The position numbers and the translations under genes were made by a program. A stretch of DNA of 64,000 nt from Caprimulgus europaeus. Taxonomy: Eukaryota > Chordata > Aves > Caprimulgiformes > Caprimulgidae. The DNA lies in assembly GCA_907165065.1 (NCBI GenBank), contig OU015551.1, positions 62,001-126,000 on the forward strand. Direction: 5' to 3'. Shown here one piece after another: positions 30,800 to 43,160 of the stretch. The notes under the pieces are model-generated. The model saw only the letters and a list, made by a program, of their open reading frames with translations, was not told the DNA's origin and did not search any database. The stretch's first letter is position 1, and each line of letters starts with the position of its first letter.

Positions 30800-31175
30800 C
30801 TTTGTAACAAGCCCCTACATGCTCTTCCTAGGGAGAAGACTGACAAAGCCAAGATAAACCAGGAGTAAAATGGCAAGGAGCCCCTAGGAACCCAAGAGGC
30901 CAGCAAGGCCGTCCTTTCTGAAATGTCATCATGGGAATACTAGAGAAGGACGTTTGCAGCACTTGCATCAAACCTTGCTGCTGGCTATCAATGAGGAATG
31001 GTCAGCAATGCTTTGGAGAGTGTAACAACACTGTGCAAACTTCTGACACATGTATTGGAAACCACATTGTGCAATAATTCACCCATCTTGCTCCTGTTTG
31101 GAGGTGAGTCTGGCACCCCAGGCCAGGAGGAAGGACAGACTGATTTGTGTCCCTCAGCAGGAAGGCACAGGGGTT

Positions 31176-31269
31176 GTGTGAATGTTGGGACTGTCCTGTG
31201 CAGGGACAGGAGTTGGACTCGAAGATCCTGGTGGGTCCCTTCCAGCTCACAACATTCGATGATTCTAAG
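31176..31269 (+). mobile_element. Short CR1 3'-end fragment
   Basis: About 94 bp: GTGTGAATGTTGGGACTGTC, then GCAGGGACAGGAGTTGGACT and a tail ACAACATTCGATGATTCT. It closely matches the 3' end of the fragment at 30385-30799, so the two belong to the same or a close subfamily. Confidence 0.85.
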
Positions 31270-31779
31270 AAAAAGGTTTTTTTTCCCCCAGTTCCCAGGA
31301 CGATGCTGCTCCAGGTTTCCCCAGAGCCACCGGCCCCCACACTCGCCACTAGATGGACTCGCACTAGATGGCAGCAGAAGAACGCACATGGCCACGGCCA
31401 CGCTGAGCCCCGGCCGCGGAGCCGAGTTGAGCGGGGCTCCATGGCACGCGGGGGCCGCCGGCGGGGACAGCGCGGGCTGAGCCCAGGGACACCCCCGTGG
31501 CTCCAGCGGGACCGTAGGGTGGGGGGGTGTCAGGATTTAGGGGCCATCGTGGGCCCGAGGGCTGGGTGTGGGGTGCCTTTCGGGCGCTCGGGAGGCAAAG
31601 GTGGGACTCGGGGGGACATGGGGACCCTGGGCTGCTGGCACCCAGTGTGTCCTGGCACATTGTCACCTCCTCCGTGAGTGCCATGGCGCTGGAGGGTGGC
31701 CCCTCCCACCCCACTCCTCGCAGACGGGGTTGTGCAGGGGCTCGCAGCCTTGGAAACACGTGTGCCAATAGACCTGTAT

Positions 31780-32077
31780 GCACACCCACCAGCACGTGTG
31801 CACACATGGAGGCATGCACGCTTGCAAGCATGCACACATATACATGTGCGTGTGCATGTATGCACACAAACACACATGCATGGACACAGGCACACACAAA
31901 TGCGTGCACGCACACTCACAATCTGGTACCCACATGCACCAACAGGCTCTGACACATCCAGGCACACGCAGGCACCCGCACACAGCCGCACGCTCTCCCA
32001 TGCATGAACATACTCGAGTATATTTGCACAGCATGCATGCACAGACCCCCCACACACACACATGCGTGTAGGCACTT

Positions 32078-32108
<31 letters not shown>

Positions 32109-32115
32109 CACGTGC
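31780..32115. repeat. Alternating CA/TG/CG complex repeat
   Basis: About 330 bp of CACACATGCA, GTGCACACA and CACGCACACTCACA variants, ending in a nearly pure (CA)n at 32078-32112. Confidence 0.9.
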
Positions 32116-32269
32116 ACAGCCCTTCCCAAGGTTGCTTGTTTAAAAGTACCCGGAGAGGTAAATAGGGGGCAAGGCTGGGGTCCGCTGGCCGGGGCGGCCA
32201 GGGTCAGGGCGGTTGTGCTGTGGGGACTCAGCCCAGCTGCTAATGACCCATGGCCAGTGCCAGCTCTCT

Positions 32270-32370
32270 AATCCGTGCAGAGGTTCAGAACAAACTGTAC
32301 CAGCAATTATATAAACCAACTCTCCTCTATTTATTTAATTCCCTTTTATTTATTTACCGCTCAGCCAATT
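32270..32370. promoter_or_regulatory. Candidate conserved noncoding element
   Basis: AT-rich unique sequence (CAGCAATTATATAAACCAAC, then CTATTTATTTAATTCCC and TTTATTTATTTACCGCTCAG) in a GC-rich setting, with no repeat identity. Called from composition only. Confidence 0.4.
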
Positions 32371-32499
32371 GAAGGCAGGGGAGTGGTGCATCCCCCAGCC
32401 CTCTCGCAGCCTGCCGTGGGCTCGGCCACCCGCCAGCTGGCGTGAAGGGACACTGAGGGCCCCAGCACTCTGTGTGTCCCCCTGCCACAGACCTGAGTG

Positions 32500-32725
32500 C
32501 ACACTCATGTTCCTCAGCATGTGCATGGTGGCACCTCATGGTGTGAGTTGGGGGGATGTGGCAATATGCGTGTGTACTTGCACATGCAAACATGCATGTG
32601 TGCACACTGACATGCGTGTGAGTGCCCACACATGCCCACATGGGCACACGTTCACTCTCATCCACATGTGCAAACACATCCATGCACAAACACACCCACG
32701 TGTGCACACCGGCACCGTGCAGCAG
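32500..32725. repeat. CA/TG-rich complex repeat
   Basis: TGCATGTGTGCACACTGACATG-type sequence with CATGCACAAACACACCC. It is the fourth array of this composition within 10 kb. Confidence 0.8.
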
Positions 32726-33059
32726 TTGGCTCTCCCAGCTCCTGTCCCTGGATCCAGAAGGTGACATGAGGACACGAGGCCCCAGCCATGATCCCAGGGT
32801 GATGACAGCCTGTCAGGGCCTGGACTGGGAATGAAGGCGAGGCAGGGGGAGCAGTTCCTGTGGGGAAGGCGCAGGATGAGCTTGGGGTCCCCCACGTCCC
32901 ACTGGCACACGGTGGAACACCGGCACCCCGACAGCCGTCTCCCTCCGGGCTGATGTGGCAGGGCTCAGGCAGCAGCAGCTGAAGGGGCACAGGGTGGGGG
33001 ATGCCAGACCCCACACCCCTTCCCATCAGCTTCCCCCTCACCACGGCATCGCCCACCCT

Positions 33060-33220
33060 TCCCCCACCATTACATAAAAGTGCAATTACAGGAAATCAAG
33101 GGGCAAAATGTCGCACTGGAATTAATAACTGACTTGCAGTTGCAGTTTCACCCTCTGCTCTCGTTATTCCCCTGCTCCCCTGCCCACTTTGGTTAATGCT
33201 CCCTGGTGCTGTTTGCCATT
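33060..33220. promoter_or_regulatory. Candidate conserved noncoding element
   Basis: Unique, moderately AT-rich block including AAAAGTGCAATTACAGG and GGAATTAATAACTGACTTGC, lying between GC-rich flanks. Composition only. Confidence 0.4.
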
Positions 33221-33619
33221 AACCGGCTCCAACACCATGGGGAGGGCAAGACGCGGGCCCAGTTGCCCCAGTATAGCTTGGGCAGGGATGTGGTGGGAGC
33301 CCTCTCCCCATCCATCCTGGTTCCACTTGGGCAGGAGTGGGGGACCTGCAGTCCCGTCCACTCTGCCACCACCTGCCCAGTGCCTTTGGCCATGGCACCC
33401 CTGTCAGCTCCTGTGTGGGGAACAGGGCTGGGGGCACAGGGAGGGCTCCAAGCAAAGAGCAGTGGGGCACAGCCAAGACTCCCTCCTGTCCTCACACCAG
33501 GGACATGGTCCCTCCATGCCCTCCCCACCTCCCTGCACCCTGCCTGCTGACATCCCAGTCACCAGCATCATTTGTCCCTGGATCTGCATCCCCCCCATCC
33601 CTCAGCCTCCCAGTATTCC

Positions 33620-33930
33620 CTGTGCTCCCATTTTGTAATTGGGAGCAGGATCGACTCGCCGGGAGCTGGGGCCGGGCACTGGGGAGCCAGGGCCAAGCCA
33701 TTGTGCTGCGCAGACAACTCGCACGGGAGAGCTGCTGCTCCCGGATGAACCCGGCTGGCGCAGCCATTTCCTGGTGTGTTTCTTCTATATTAAAAAAAAA
33801 AAAACAACCAACCCCAAACCCAAAATTCTTCAACCAGTTAAGGTTGCTAAGAGACAACAATGTGCTTTATATGGTGCCTTATTGACAAAGCCCAGCTCTT
33901 AATAAGCTCAGAAATGAACGGCAAGCAGCT
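33620..33930. promoter_or_regulatory. Candidate conserved noncoding element
   Basis: Unique sequence including TTTTGTAATTGGGAGCAGG and AAGGTTGCTAAGAGACAACA with TTATTGACAAAGCCC. It stands out from the flanking GC-rich DNA. Composition only. Confidence 0.4.
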
Positions 33931-35940
33931 TGGAAAACCCACACTGCGGGGTTGTGAGCTGAGCACAGCCGCCACCTTCGTCCCCAAAAAATACCCTGAA
34001 CTCCGCCCCTGGCAGCTTCAGGGAATGGCTCTTCTCCCCCAGGGCCAATGCAGTGCCAGGGCTGGTGCCCCACTATCACCCCCACCCTGGGAGATGCAGG
34101 CATCCCCAGGGTCTAGCCATGCGCCACCGGCACCACCAGCGTTTTGGAGCCGCCTGCTTGGCACAGGTCCAGGGCCAAAAGCCATCTCTGTGCCAAACAC
34201 CCACCAGGCCTGGCACAGCTGGTGGCTTCCTTGGGAGGGGAAGAGAAGCCGGTAGCAGCGCCGGCTGGCTCTGCACTGCCTGACTGCGGCACAGCGGGGT
34301 GTTGGGTGCCATGAGCCCAACTCCAGCTGGTAAATGGGTCATGGGTGTAAGAGCCAACGGTGCCCATGTGGGGCCAGACCGGGTGTCTGCGCCATCATCC
34401 GGCAGGGAGCAGGGTCAGGCTGGGCTCTTTGGCACAGGGCACGCGGCGGGTGCTGGGCGCGCTGGGGCTTGGGTGAGGTTCCTGCCATGGCGTGTGCGGG
34501 CAGGAGCGGGCAGGAGCGGGTGCCAGGCAGGGCTGGCAGCCAGCTGGCATGGCAGGGTGGCCAGGGGGTGTTTGCAAGCAGCAGCCACCACTCTGCAGCG
34601 AGCTGGGGGGTGGGTGATGGGGGGATGGGCCAAGGTCATCCCTTCTGCCACTCCCTTGCCATGCCTGATGCACGACCCACAGCATGCCACCATGCCAGGT
34701 GTCCCCAGGGGGATGGCTCCTTCCCAACCAGCAGCCCAGACACTGGGGACCCCAGTGGGGACATCATGGGGGACAGGGGATGGCCAAGATGGGGCAACAA
34801 GGCATGGGCAGGAGGTGATGAAGGCAGTGAGGCCAGGATGCCAGTTGGGAACAGATGGTTGAGGGGAGCACAGCACAAAATGTGGGGCTCCGTGGGCTGA
34901 GGCTGGGCTCTCTCAGTGCTCCAGTGTCTGGCTCCCCCCTTTGCCGCAGCTCCCAGAGGAGCTCAGCAGCCTCATTTTTCCCTCCACTGGTGACTTGGGT
35001 GCTCCAGCCCTCACAGTGGGGAGAACCAGGCCCCAAGCATCCCCATGTCCCCCAGCTCCAGGTGCTGGCTCGGTGCCCAAACCAGCTCCAAGCCCAGCCT
35101 CAGCCCTGCCACAGCTACAGGCCCTGGGCAAGGAGATGCTGCAAGCTCCTGGCTGCTGCCCAAACAGTCCAGGGGGAAAAAATGCTGCAGGAGCACACAT
35201 GTGAGGAAGAGGAGGATCTGAGGGGGTGGGTAGTACAGGCCCCAGGCACTGGGGTGCCCATCAGCATACGGAGCCTGGGAACGTTGATGGCTGAGTTGAC
35301 TTTGGCTGGGGTGCACGGCTCCTGCTTCTGCCTCGCCCTGCCGACAGCAGCTTCTCCCAGCACCAGCCCCCACAACCTGGCTGGAGGCCAGCATCCCCGC
35401 TCCCCCCAGCAGCTCTGCCCCTCAGCACCACTGGACACGGGGAGGTGATGGGCACAGGGGAGATGTCACCCCACAGCATCTCCCGTCCACCCAGTGCCCG
35501 CTCCCCAAGGGGGCTCGGGTACCACTTCTCCCAGCGCCGGGGGCAGGTGGAGGCCAGGGCCAGATCCATGCCTGCCTTAGCCACGTCCCCAGCTTTTCAG
35601 CTTAGCGCTCAAATCAGCTTGCAAGGTGCCAGCTGCTTAGCACCCAAATCCCCAGCCAGGACTAAAAATAACCCCCCCAGGCTCAGCGGGTGGCAGCTGG
35701 CAGCAGGGGAGGAGCAGGGGGTCACCGTCACCACATCGGAGGTGGAAAACTGAACTCAGGAAGCTTCAACCCATGTGCCTGCAGCCACCAGGGCCACCAG
35801 CAAGAGTTGTCACCTGCCCTTATGGGGCCGCAACTTCAAAGCTGCAGGGACGGGACAACGTGCCCCCAAGCCCCACTCCAGCAGCGTCTGTGCCTGGCGG
35901 CTGCCTCTGCTGTGCCACGCCTGCCTGCAGCACGCTCAGA
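33930..35940. other. GC-rich NFIC intron segment without recognised features
   Basis: About 2 kb of C/G-rich sequence. Open frames exist because stop codons are rare at this composition, but none shows splice sites plus recognisable protein motifs. Confidence 0.6.
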
Positions 35941-36150
35941 ACATCGCCAGAGCCGTCACTGGTTTAAAAATAGCGTCTCAGCAGAGTGCAACCGCGTTCC
36001 CTAAAAGCCATGTGGTTCGAGTTAGAGGATTAATTGGAAATGCTTATTTTGATTTGCAAAGTGATTGGATTTTTCCAGGGCATTTTGAAAGGAAAAAAGT
36101 CTGAATTTAATTATCACTATTCCAAAAAGCACCATGGGACCAAGTGTTTG
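35940..36150. promoter_or_regulatory. Candidate conserved noncoding element
   Basis: AT-rich unique sequence including GAGTTAGAGGATTAATTGG and TGCTTATTTTGATTTGC. Composition only. Confidence 0.4.
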
Positions 36151-36459
36151 AGGCCATTTCATGTTTGCTTCACACTCCTCTCCAAAATGCAGGCAGGCTG
36201 CGGGGGATGTGACGGGGACACGGCAGGGATGTGGCGGGGATACCTCGCTGTGCCCCACACCCACTGTCAGGCCAGTCCCCGGCTCCCAGCAGAGCGTACG
36301 GGGACGTGGCCATGTGTCACACCAGCTGCTGCCAGTCCCAAGGGACCAAGCACCACCAGTACCCGCCAGGCAGCCCACGATGTGCGGCACAATGTGCCCC
36401 GGCATGGCTTGGGCAGGACAAGAGCTTCGGGTGGAACCATGTCTGCAGAGGCCAGGCCT

Positions 36460-36800
36460 GGTTTCAGAAGGGTTTTCTTTCACCAAGTCACTTTGTTTTG
36501 ACCAACACAGATTTTCAGCAGTAATTGCCTTTTTTTTTTTTTTTCTTTTTCTCAGGGAAAACATCGTTTTAAATTACATTTCTCTGGGTTGCCATTGAAA
36601 AATGAAAAGCAAATGCTCTTGCACGTTGGCAAAACGTGGACAAATGTCTCGGAATATTTTTGTCCAAATGAAAACAGTTTCAGTTCTTTTTCGAGATCTC
36701 TTTTTTTTCCTGAAAAGAAACCATAGTTGTCTTCCCAGTTATTCTAGTCAGACTGGTTTCGAGAAAGACTTCCCAGTTCAGAGGCTGGAGCTGGATTTAC
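36460..36800. promoter_or_regulatory. Candidate conserved noncoding element
   Basis: AT-rich unique block with TTTTAAATTACATTTCTC, GCACGTTGGCAAAACGTGG (containing an NFI half-site TTGGC) and TTCAGTTCTTTTTCGAG. Composition only; the half-site could be chance. Confidence 0.42.
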
Positions 36801-39240
36801 AGTGCTGCGAGGCAGGAGGTGCCCATGACAGTGCCACTGTGGCACCTTCGACTGCTGGTAGAAAGATGGGGCAGGAGCAGGGTGAGACCTGGCACAGCCC
36901 CTCACAAGGGTACTGGCCAGTCTGGGGTGCACGGGGCTGGGGAGACCCAGCTCCACGGCCAGGGATGCTCCATGCAGGAGGCTGGGGCTGGTAGGGTCCT
37001 CCTGAGGGCTTTGGAGATGTGACCTAAACCCCACATTTATGGGACAATTTGGGCCCCAGGTTTTGCACGGCGCTCCCCAAAGCCTTGCTCCCATCTCAGG
37101 ACTGGGTGCAGCGTGGGGGTGCCCTGGGGACTCTTCTGTCAGCTTCATTTCATACCAACAGACTATTGGGGTGGGATATCGACGCCCTGGCCCCACTTTT
37201 TGCAATCCGTTTGTTTTCCCTGTGTATTTGTGCCCTTCGCAGAGGCACAGGGGAGCTGACAAGATCCAGTGTATCCAGGGGTCTTCTGCAACCACAGCGA
37301 GGGATGAGCCTGTGCGGAGGGCTGGGGTGCAGGATACAGCTTTGCATGGTGCCCAGCAGCAGCAAAGCACCCGCAGGGGCCTGCTCCCAGCCAAAGAAAC
37401 CCTGAACCTAGGGTGCCTCTATAGGAACCTTTACTATTATTATAAACACCTTTTATTTGGAGGCTTTTTCTGCTTCCAAGCACCTCAGGCAGGTCTGGGC
37501 CTCAGAGTCGGGTCAGGATGGAGGGGACACGAGGATGCAGGATGGCCCCACAGCAAAGAGCCGTTTGTTCTGCACACATCAAAGTCCTGCTAGGCCACAG
37601 GAAGGGGAATACAAAAATCAACATTCAGCATTATCACTGGGCTGAGATTTGGCTCAGCTCCCCAGCCCGTGATACTGCCTTCCCCCTCTCTCCCACTCTG
37701 GGCGTACAGCCAGGATGTCCAGGCAGGTGGGAAGTGCACAGACATTTTGGTGAGTGGCTGCGGGTCTCATTTTGGTTCCACGTCGCAGTTTCCCTTGTCC
37801 ACTGCCCCTACAATACTCCTGCAATGGTGCTTTGCACATGCAGCATCCCATGTCTCATGGGCAAAGTGCTGAGCTGGGAGCAAGGTAGAGCTGCTGGGGA
37901 GGGAGAAGAAACGGTGCTGACAGGGCACAGGAAGATGTTTGCTGGCACAGTCACATGGCTCCCACCACATATTTACACACCAGAGCAAGCCCCGGTGACA
38001 AACACGGTGCCGCTTGGGTAAACACCGTCCCTCTGAGGAGATGCATCCATGGTCACCGTAGGGAGAGACTCAAGAAACAAAAAAAAGGGGGAGGAGGGAA
38101 AGCAAAAAAGGCAAAAAAAAGCCAAGCAACTGCCTTAAAAAATATATTTTTTCCCCTTGCTTGCTGCAAAGTGGGATGGGAGAAATGCTGGGAGCCGAAC
38201 ACCGTTTTCCATGCTTCCTATCAGAAAAAAAAAAAAAAAAAAAGCAACAAGCAGCAGCCCAAAACGGGGATACAAAGTCCACTTGTCACCCGCCGGGTGC
38301 AGCCTCCCACCCCGTGGCGGCAGCTGGGTGCTCGTGCAGGGCGCTCGGTGCACAATAGTGGCTGTTGTTGCCGGAGCCAGGAGCTGGCTGGGTTTCAGGC
38401 TCGGCAGAGCATGTGCCCACGGCCGAGGATCGGCGTCACTGGTGTTAACTCTCCACACCCCGATCCGAGTCCAAATCCTCTTGGTGCAGACTGGGGAAAC
38501 TGAGGCACAGTTGCCTTCGCCTGGGCAAGATGCTCAAGGGGATGAGCTTGTCCATCCGCAGCCTGAGAATGTGCCCCCCCCAGCCCATCTTCCTGCATTA
38601 ATTTCAGGTTTAGCAGCTCAGTCTAGACCAGGACCATGAGAGGTCGCTTCCCCCCCGGCCCAGCACCCCTTTCCCAGGGCTATCCAAGGACCCCACCTGC
38701 CCCGGCAGAGGTGCCTGCCCCTGGGCATAGCTGGCTAACACCATGTGGCTGAAGAGCACCCACCACTCGCTGGGTGCTGCCAAAATGCACCGCGTTGACG
38801 CTGCCTCCAGAGCAATGCCTGTCCCTCAGGGGACTGCCACCACAGCCCGCCCAGGCACTGTCACACACGTGCCACCCGGGCACTACTGCATCTCCTGGAG
38901 AGCCTCCGGCAGGTACCGCTCCGGCATCCCTTGGTGCCTGCTCCATGTGTCTGGGCTGGCTGCACCTGGGATGCTTTCTGGCCTGCAGGCTGGCACACTA
39001 GGGTGTGGGTGCTATGCTAGAGCTGGGGATCCCCTGCCACCACCCCAGGATGCTGCAGATGGGACAACCCCAGCAAAAGGTCGGTGCTCTCCCCTCTGCC
39101 GCTGCAGCCGACATCCCGTGCTGGACACTTTGGGCAACGAGCCCTCGGCCCCAGGGCAGCGTGTGCAGCTGCGGGCGGGCGCTGCCACCTCGACACCCGG
39201 CGAGCACGGCTCCAGCGCCAGCAGCTCACACAACTGCTGC
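36800..39240. other. GC-rich NFIC intron segment, mostly featureless
   Basis: About 2.4 kb. Small AT-rich patches occur at 37400-37470 and 38110-38245 (the latter with an A18-type run). No exon or repeat family was recognised. Confidence 0.55.
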
Positions 39241-39868
39241 AACCACAAAAGCCATTTTTTCCTCCCCACTCAGTCGAGCTGTCCCATCCTGCTAATAAAA
39301 AAAAATAATAAGGACATGGAAAATTCTGTAATATCCCTTTCCAGCTTCTTGGATTTGGCTTTTGCTAATTTGAAGCAGACCCCAGAGTGGGGGCAGGGGT
39401 AGTCAAATCAAACCAGAATCGCTGCACGGAAAGCCAGTTTTCACAAAAAAAAAAACCCAAGCCAGCAACCCCAACATTTGAATGCAGCAGGGAAGAAAAA
39501 AAAAGTTTAATGTGTGCTTAAAAACAAACGAGCAGTGGAATCATTTTTAATTATGAGCCTATTTTCAAAGCCCTTATTACTTACAGTACGCTCAGCATCC
39601 GAGTAATTTTCCTCTCTCATAAAATCGTGGCAGGAGAAGGGGAAAGCAAGCCCTTTGTGCGGCCAGAGAGCTTTGCAAGGAGAATATTCATGCCAATTTG
39701 TCTGCGGTAATTGGTTTAGCTATAGACTTAGGCTGGCAATTGATTATGTGAGTTGCTAAACTTTTCCCAGAGAAGGCACCCTTCACCCGCTATTACTTTC
39801 ACGTATGCCTCCTCTTTACGTTGCTTCGGGATGCGTCTACTCTGTAGAGTTTTGCATACTCTACTGTG
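39240..39868. promoter_or_regulatory. Candidate conserved noncoding element adjoining duplicated element copy A
   Basis: AT-rich unique sequence with TGTCTGCGGTAATTGG, GGCAATTGATTATGTG and TTACTTTCACGTATGC, continuing directly into the duplicated element at 39869. The density of homeodomain-like TAATT and ATTGAT cores is notable. Confidence 0.5.
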
Positions 39869-40061
39869 TACAAAATCCCTGTTAGAATCAATCTGATCCC
39901 TTGTAAAAATGGGCAGGGCTCACTGAGTCCCCAAAGAAAAAATAAAAAAGAGGGAGAAAACGATTAAATAAAACTAGGGGAACGCCAGTGTAGCTTGCTT
40001 TAATTTTATTTTAAGAATATATAATAAATTAGCATATTATTTCTCACACTGAAATAATTTT
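39869..40061 (+). repeat. Duplicated noncoding element, copy A
   Basis: About 193 bp nearly repeated in the same orientation at 44198-44400. The two share an uninterrupted identical stretch of 64 bp, starting CAGTGTAGCTTGCTTTAATT and ending ATTATTTCTCACAC, plus further near-identity leftwards with few substitutions and a 10-bp gap. It is not a known interspersed repeat that I recognise, and has no coding potential. Confidence 0.9.
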
Positions 40062-41190
40062 TTGTCTCTCTGCGCCGGCACAACTGGCAGTTCGTTCTGG
40101 AAAACATGTAATTCTGTGCCGTTCCCTTCAAACTTTCTTCTTGCAAATTCCAGCCCAGTTTTCTCCCCTGGCAAACAAAATCATCAGAGAAACCATTTCC
40201 GACTGCAGCAAATGATTGGTCCAAAGGGCCGCTGGAGGGGCTGGCACTGGGCTCGGCAGGCACGGGGCTGCGCCAGGAAAGTGAACCCCGACACCTGGCC
40301 CTGGTGTCAAACTGCAGCAACTGGGTGATGGCAATTTCCCATCACTGTTGCTGGGGGGTTTGGCCTCCAGTATTGCTCTGGAGCCCCAGTCCCCAATATC
40401 ACACACAGCAGGAGAATGGGGGCTCCGGGCCCGGCACAGCTCCCCACAGCAGCGGGCACAGGCAGCGGAAGCAGGTAGCTCGTTACCTCCCCGCGCTTCT
40501 GTTTGCTTTGGCAACTCATTAAAATTCCTCCATGATTCCTCCCCCTCCCACTCCAGCTCCAAAATGCCACCACCGGATGCCTTTGTCCTCCCCAGGCCCC
40601 AGCAGCTCCCAGGAACTGAACCCCCAGGGGACAGGGGTGCCACCCGGGCAACGGGGCGCAGAGCCCAGACACGCTCACCACACCCGCTGACAGCCACTTT
40701 CACTTTCTGCTCCCAAAAGCCGGTACAACGCTTCCCTGCTCCTCTGCCCCCCGCCCCCCCCCCAGCAAAGCCATATTTGGGGTGATTTTTACTCCCCACC
40801 CACCCTTGGGTGCTGCTCCCATTAGCACATGGGTGTTTCAGGGGCCCCCTGGCATTGGGGTGCTGCTGGGTGCAGCGCGGCGGTGGCACTTGCTGTGCGA
40901 CCCCACCGCACTGGGGAAGCCATCGGGGTCAGGGCACCGAGATGTTCCTGCTCCCAAAGCCAAGCCTTTCCCTGCTGCCGGGGTCAAGGGACGTCCGCAG
41001 TGGTTTGGTGGCTCTGCCAAACGGCACAGGGATGATGGCAGGAGCGCCCATCTGACAGGTCTGTGTGCAGAGAGGGGAAAAAAAGCAAATCTGGCTGCAC
41101 TCGCACCAAACAAAGAGACAGGACCGTATTTCACCCCCTTCCTCCCACTCCAAAAATTTCCCCAAATTTCCCAATACTGACACGACAAAC
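40062..41190. other. NFIC intron segment
   Basis: Starts with unique, moderately AT-rich DNA (to about 40230) and then turns GC-rich. No exon or repeat family was recognised. Confidence 0.5.
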
Positions 41191-42400
41191 CACTGGGAGA
41201 GTGGCCGCACTTGATTTATTTCTTAAAAAAAAAAAAAAAAAAATTAGGAAATATTTCCTGGTTGCATTCGGAGTTTGGTTGTTTGGGTTTGTTTGTTTTG
41301 ATTTTTTTTAACAAGTGAAATTTCGGCGTTTGCAAGAGTTCCCAGTGCCGACATCCACACGTGTCTGCAAAAACCCCAACAGGGCAAAAACCTCTCAGGT
41401 CTGGACGGCGGCAGCACCGCAGCCCTGTGCGTGGATTTAGAACTATTTGGCAGCAGCAAGGCCAGCGCACACAGGAAAAGGGAAAAAACTCTCCCTTTTG
41501 ATGCAAAGAAACAAGTTTTAGGATCAGTTCAGGGGAGATTGGCCCTGGCGAGGTCAGGATTCCCAATGCAGAGCGGCGCGGGAGCGGGGAAAGGGCTTAC
41601 AAAGGGGGTTTCTCACCAGCCGTGGCTCTTTGAGGGCTGGTTTCCAACAAATCCATGGGGAAGATGTAATGTTTGAGTTGATGGAAAAAATGGGGTGGTT
41701 TTTTGTTGGGTTTTTTTTACATCTAACCTGCAGCTAAAAAAAAAAAAAAAAAGCACCACAGGAAAAATCCTTAAAAATTCCTGCAGAATAATTCACTGAA
41801 ATCTGCTAGCAATTTTTAAACTGAAATCCCCCCGCCTTGTCAGCAAGACTTTCACCAGTTAAAAACCTGCTTTATAAAGAAAGAGAAAAGGAAAAAAAAA
41901 AAAAAATCTTTTTTCATTCCACGTTTTAGCTTTGAATTGAGCCAGGACAGACCTCTGCCTGTTTGGGACCCAGGCCAAGAGCCATATGCAGGAATAAAGT
42001 AAATAAATTCTGGTCAAAACCAGAATATTCTCCTTAAAAGTTACTTTAAAAGCAAAGAAAGGCAGCAACAATGTTCCAATGTGGGTTATTTCCATTTCTC
42101 TCCCCTCTTTCCAGCAAAGGACACGGTTCGGTGGTACCGGCAGTCCCAAGTGCTGTACCCAGCAGAATGGGACCTTTGAAAAAAACCCTGCAAAAATACT
42201 AGAAATGAGCCCAAGAAAAAGGCTAATGAGGCTGGTGAATATTTTCCTGTGGCAATGAGGGGGTTACCCACCCTGTGCTGCTCCACAGGTATCTGCACCC
42301 CCTTGGCTCAGCCCAAAAGTTGGCATTGAGGCGTCTTAGCAGCACAAATGAACCATGAAATGCCTTTTAGAAATAAAATCCAGGTTTGAGGAGGGGGCAA
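41190..42400. promoter_or_regulatory. AT-rich unique block, candidate conserved noncoding cluster
   Basis: About 1.2 kb with several A or T runs (41225-41241, 41737-41752, 41890-41906) and non-repetitive AT-rich sequence such as CTGCAGAATAATTCACTGAA and AAGTAAATAAATTCTGG. No coding potential. Confidence 0.4.
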
Positions 42401-43160
42401 GCGTGGCTGTCTGGGCTGCTGGGGCTGTGCCGGGGGCTCAGGGGGTGGCTGGAGCTGTTGGGATTGGTACAGGCAAGCGCTCCTGCCCACGGGCGCCTGG
42501 CTGGATGGGCGACACGGGGCACTGGGAGCAGCGTGGGCTGTCACCAGCTTCTTGTAGTAGCAAATTTCACTGGGGGCAGGGGCCAAATTTCGAATTGTTC
42601 CCAGCACTGATTTTACAGGCGGGTGGTCAGGAGCCTTCAAACGGGCTGGGATAGAAACCTGAAGAACGAAACAAAGGGCCTGCCTGACCCAGCCTCTCCG
42701 TTTCTGCGCCAAAATACGAGTAACTCGCTTTCAACCCCCGGGGTTCAACCCTTGCAAAAACCCACTAGGAGGAACAGAACTGGACCCCTAATTCCTCTTT
42801 TAAAACAAACAAACAAAAAATTTGAGGCAGCAGCAATGACCTACACAGGAAAATTAAATTGGGTTTGGATTTGCCCCACTCTCCTCTGAACACTCTTGAC
42901 AGGCAGCCTGGAAACAAGCAAAAAAAAATGTTTATAGTATTTATAGTGTTGTCTGGGGTTTACACTAGGAATTGGGGCTGAGGCTGGGGTGGCTGCAGGG
43001 AACTGGGTCTGACTGGGACAAGTGGGGACGGGTCAGCAGCAGGCCTGCACCCCAGAGCCCGCACCCCTGGGGCTGAGCCCACCTGCAGCAGGGCCACCGG
43101 GATCAGGGCTGTGGTCGCTCTGGCCCCGGTGGTGGCAGGGACCTACAGGTGCCACTTGCT
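42400..43160. other. NFIC intron segment, mixed composition
   Basis: GC-rich stretches alternate with AT-rich patches (42780-42960). Nothing specific was recognised. Confidence 0.5.

Larger units (their letters stand above)
26731..32200 (+). other. NFIC: NFIC intron after the distal first exon, repeat-containing left part
   Basis: If the distal exon is used, this is intron sequence. It carries three CR1 fragments (27655-28545, 30385-30799, 31176-31269) and the CA-rich array at 31780-32115. A moderately AT-rich block at 29650-29760 may be regulatory. No other exon was recognised. Confidence 0.6.

Noticed and set aside
34299-34900. Long overlapping open frames on the plus strand (about 190 codons).
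   Set aside because: GC-rich sequence with few stops; no recognisable domain, no convincing splice sites, and several frames are open at once.
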